Origin: Pedobacter suwonensis
GTDB lineage: Bacteria > Bacteroidota > Bacteroidia > Sphingobacteriales > Sphingobacteriaceae
NCBI RefSeq assembly: GCF_900111825.1
Contig: NZ_FOJM01000001.1
Span: 204,989-268,988, forward strand
Direction: 5' to 3'
DNA length: 64,000 bases
In this document: in pieces, positions 62,089 to 64,000 of the stretch
How the letters are laid out: each line of letters starts with the position of its first letter
How positions within the stretch are numbered: position 1 is the first letter of the stretch
Notes under the pieces: model-generated
Told to the model about the DNA's origin: nothing
Database searches by the model: none
What the model saw: the letters and a program-made list of their open reading frames with translations, nothing else
Made by a program: the position numbers and the translations under genes

Positions 62089-63726
62089 TTAATTAGAATT
62101 TCTTTTTTTTCCAAGGTTGACATCTCCACAAAAGTGCACTTTTATGCCCAGTTCATCCATAGCCGCTGCTTTAATTCTGCAGGCTTCATGTGCACCGGCT
62201 TCGTAACTGGTGTATACCACCTGAATGTGGTTGGCCTGGTGGCGTGCCATTAACTGATCGCGGTTGACGCCTTTTAAAATGGCATGCATAATAGGCCACT
62301 CGGGTGTGGTTCCCTCCCATCTTCTTTTGGTTTCAGCTGCAGGTAAAGAGACTACTTCGCCCACTCCTAAATCGCAGTGCAGTTCATTATGCTTTATATA
62401 TACGCGGCTCCAGACGATGAAACCGGGCTTACTAATGCCTTTTAATGATCCACCGCCCAAACGGAAATACATGGCAGGCTGTCTGTCGCTGCTTGCTCCG
62501 GCGTAACCATCAATGAAATGTGCGGCTGGCGCCGCGCCTGAAATGAGAAAAAGCCAAACAAAGCCGTCAATTTCGCCTCCTTTATAATGTTCGCCCCAAC
62601 GGATATCATGCAGCGTATTTTCTCCGCTCATGCCGAGTTCATTCCAGAGTTGATAAGTGAGCAGAGCATCCAAACCGGCACATTCATCAACTTCGTTAAA
62701 ATGTGGTAAAGCCTTTTTGGCGTACAGTTCTTTGCCGTTTAAGCCATATACCGGTGGACGGTCTTCGTTATTGAGCAAACCTTCCACCAAATCGCTGGCC
62801 ACGGTCAAATCTTTTAAACCCTGCTGGTATTGGATACCGATGGTGTCGCAGCTAAAGTCGTCGGCAATGCGGAGTGCTGCAATATACATGCGGCATTGCT
62901 CAAGTGTTTGTCTTTTTGTTAATTGTGTAGCCTCGTCAGTACCCCAGTTAAAGGTCATTCCTTTTTGCAACAGCCAATCTAAAACACCTTCAGCTTCCTG
63001 ATCGGTTACCTGTAACATGGCGGCATATAAAGCTGATTGACTGAGCCTCTCTTTAAAGAAACCGGTGCGGTGCAGCAGTTCATCGGGTATGATAGCATTG
63101 TACATACCCATGCATCCTTCGTCAAACACGCCCATTATTACTTTTCGCTCTTTCAGACTTCTGGCAAAGTCCCGACCTTTTCTATCGTCGCTTAAAGGGA
63201 TTTTATTTAGCGCGAAACTTTTAACGTGACTTTGATCATAACTGATTTTACCGGTAGAAAGCCATTCCCGCAATCCGTCGATAAAAAAATCGTCTGTAAA
63301 ATTTTCACTCCACATCGTACTGTAGGGGATTTGTGCTTTGGTTAAACAACCGTTTAAATTTAACATGCCTACCAGTCCGGGCCACTGTCCTCTCCAGTTG
63401 GCGAGGGTAAGTATCGGACCGCGGTGCGTGGTTAATCCGGCTAATACGTGATGAGAATACTGCCAAACGCTCTCTGCAACGATTAAAGGCTGCCCGGGGT
63501 CAATACTCCTGAAGATATCCATACCCATTCTTTGCGAATCGATGAAACCGTGTTTTTTAACCGGATCATAAGCGTGTGCCCGTTTAACCTTCCTGCCAAG
63601 CTGCTCAATTGCTGCAGTTAATTTTTGCTCCATTTCGGCTTGCGCTGCCCAGCAACTTTGGTTTGCCGAAAGGCGTAAATCTCCACTGGAAACGATAAGA
63701 ATTTCGTTTGATTGATCTGGTCTCAT
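62089..63726 (-). CDS. L-fucose isomerase-like protein
   Basis: Cytoplasmic 545-residue protein of the L-fucose/L-arabinose isomerase superfamily, expected to interconvert an aldose and a ketose using a divalent metal. Seen are the N-terminal Rossmann-like strand EILIVSSGDLRL, VAESVWQYSHHVLAGL, PILTLANWRGQWPGLVGMLN and IMGVFDEGCMGMYNAII. Late blocks include NEVDECAGLDALLTYQLWNE, IDGFVWLFLISGAAPAAHFIDG and YFRLGGGSLKGIS. No signal peptide. It is the first gene of the island in transcription order and likely feeds a deoxy-sugar such as rhamnose or fucose into central metabolism. Whether it uses rhamnose, fucose or arabinose is unclear. Confidence 0.78.
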   Translation of the reverse strand: MRPDQSNEILIVSSGDLRLSANQSCWAAQAEMEQKLTAAIEQLGRKVKRAHAYDPVKKHGFIDSQRMGMDIFRSIDPGQPLIVAESVWQYSHHVLAGLTTHRGPILTLANWRGQWPGLVGMLNLNGCLTKAQIPYSTMWSENFTDDFFIDGLREWLSTGKISYDQSHVKSFALNKIPLSDDRKGRDFARSLKERKVIMGVFDEGCMGMYNAIIPDELLHRTGFFKERLSQSALYAAMLQVTDQEAEGVLDWLLQKGMTFNWGTDEATQLTKRQTLEQCRMYIAALRIADDFSCDTIGIQYQQGLKDLTVASDLVEGLLNNEDRPPVYGLNGKELYAKKALPHFNEVDECAGLDALLTYQLWNELGMSGENTLHDIRWGEHYKGGEIDGFVWLFLISGAAPAAHFIDGYAGASSDRQPAMYFRLGGGSLKGISKPGFIVWSRVYIKHNELHCDLGVGEVVSLPAAETKRRWEGTTPEWPIMHAILKGVNRDQLMARHQANHIQVVYTSYEAGAHEACRIKAAAMDELGIKVHFCGDVNLGKKRNSN

Positions 63727-64000
63727 ATTTTATTAATGAACATAAAATTTACAGGAAAATAATATGCTCTTTATTAATTTGGTTATGCCATACGGCTCTT
63801 ATACAAAACTCTGCAATGAAATACAGCATTTTATCATGCTTTTTATCAACTTAATATAGGATATTATCATTTAAGTGCCTAAATTGGGCTTTTGTAATTG
63901 ATGTCCTTATCGGCATTGGATGGCAATCCTAACCAAATGTTTTTATTAGAATCATGAAACCTCATTTTCATAAAGTACCCATTACCCTGCAAAGTTCTTT
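63727..64000. other. AT-rich upstream region at the window end
   Basis: No gene is visible. It is the leader and probable promoter region of the minus-strand isomerase gene. ATTTGGTTATG near 63777 and CTAACCAAATG near 63929 echo the TTTGGTTA motif found upstream of susC and PL1, in opposite orientations. No convincing TAnnTTTG was found. Confidence 0.4.

Overview
The window is a single very large carbohydrate-utilisation island from a Bacteroidota bacterium, most like Pedobacter or a relative in the Sphingobacteriaceae. This is judged from the SusC/SusD pair, A-rich leaders in place of strong Shine-Dalgarno sites, a TAnnTTTG-type promoter hexamer, the GH and esterase families present, and several intergenic palindromic repeat families typical of that group. 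No tRNA, rRNA, CRISPR array or transposase gene was seen. Thirty-one genes are called; thirty lie on the minus strand and only the IclR-type regulator (25356-26129) is on the plus strand.

Layout in transcription order (high to low coordinates). (1) 63.7-55.8 kb: fucose-isomerase-like enzyme, DUF3826 protein, then the SusC/SusD outer-membrane glycan importer, closed by two hairpins. (2) 55.4-28.6 kb: secreted depolymerising enzymes and small-molecule genes. These are a PL1-like pectate lyase, a beta-helix plus TIM-barrel protein, a GH140-like apiosidase, GH43, two BNR-type propellers, a SASA esterase, GH2, GH78, an esterase with an STN-like N-terminus, a TIM-barrel epimerase, a GH141-like/rhamnose-mutarotase fusion, a Gfo/Idh/MocA oxidoreductase and an SSS symporter. 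(3) 28.4-18.7 kb: a GH78-like enzyme, the divergent iclR with its GH78 partner operon, a GH43-like propeller and GH2. (4) 18.6-10.4 kb: an unusual cytoplasmic module made of two ABC-type solute-binding proteins without signal peptides, each overlapping a class III (CaiB/BaiF) CoA-transferase, followed by a Gfo/Idh/MocA oxidoreductase, a MaoC-type hydratase and a FucP-like permease. (5) 10.4-0.1 kb: GH106, a small secreted orphan, GH127, a SASA esterase and a DUF5703 enzyme.

Taken together the enzymes point to a rhamnose-rich pectic glycan. There are at least four rhamnosidase-type enzymes (one GH106, two clear GH78, one GH78-like), GH127 and GH43 for arabinose, GH2 for galactose or uronate, candidate GH140 and GH141 (families known from rhamnogalacturonan II), a PL1 lyase and several acetyl esterases. 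SusCD would import oligosaccharides, periplasmic enzymes would trim them, and FucP and SSS carriers would import the sugars. The CoA-transferase/MaoC/oxidoreductase module could then process an unusual sugar acid; that last step is inference.

The most unusual things are the solute-binding-protein/CoA-transferase module and the way intergenic repeats have entered gene ends. Repeat DNA encodes the linker behind the signal peptide of a GH2 and extends the 5' end of an esterase. It offers a start codon to a second esterase, may supply signal-peptide codons to the DUF5703 enzyme, and supplies stop codons elsewhere. Three spacers are tandemly duplicated with periods of 161, about 251 and 187 bp.
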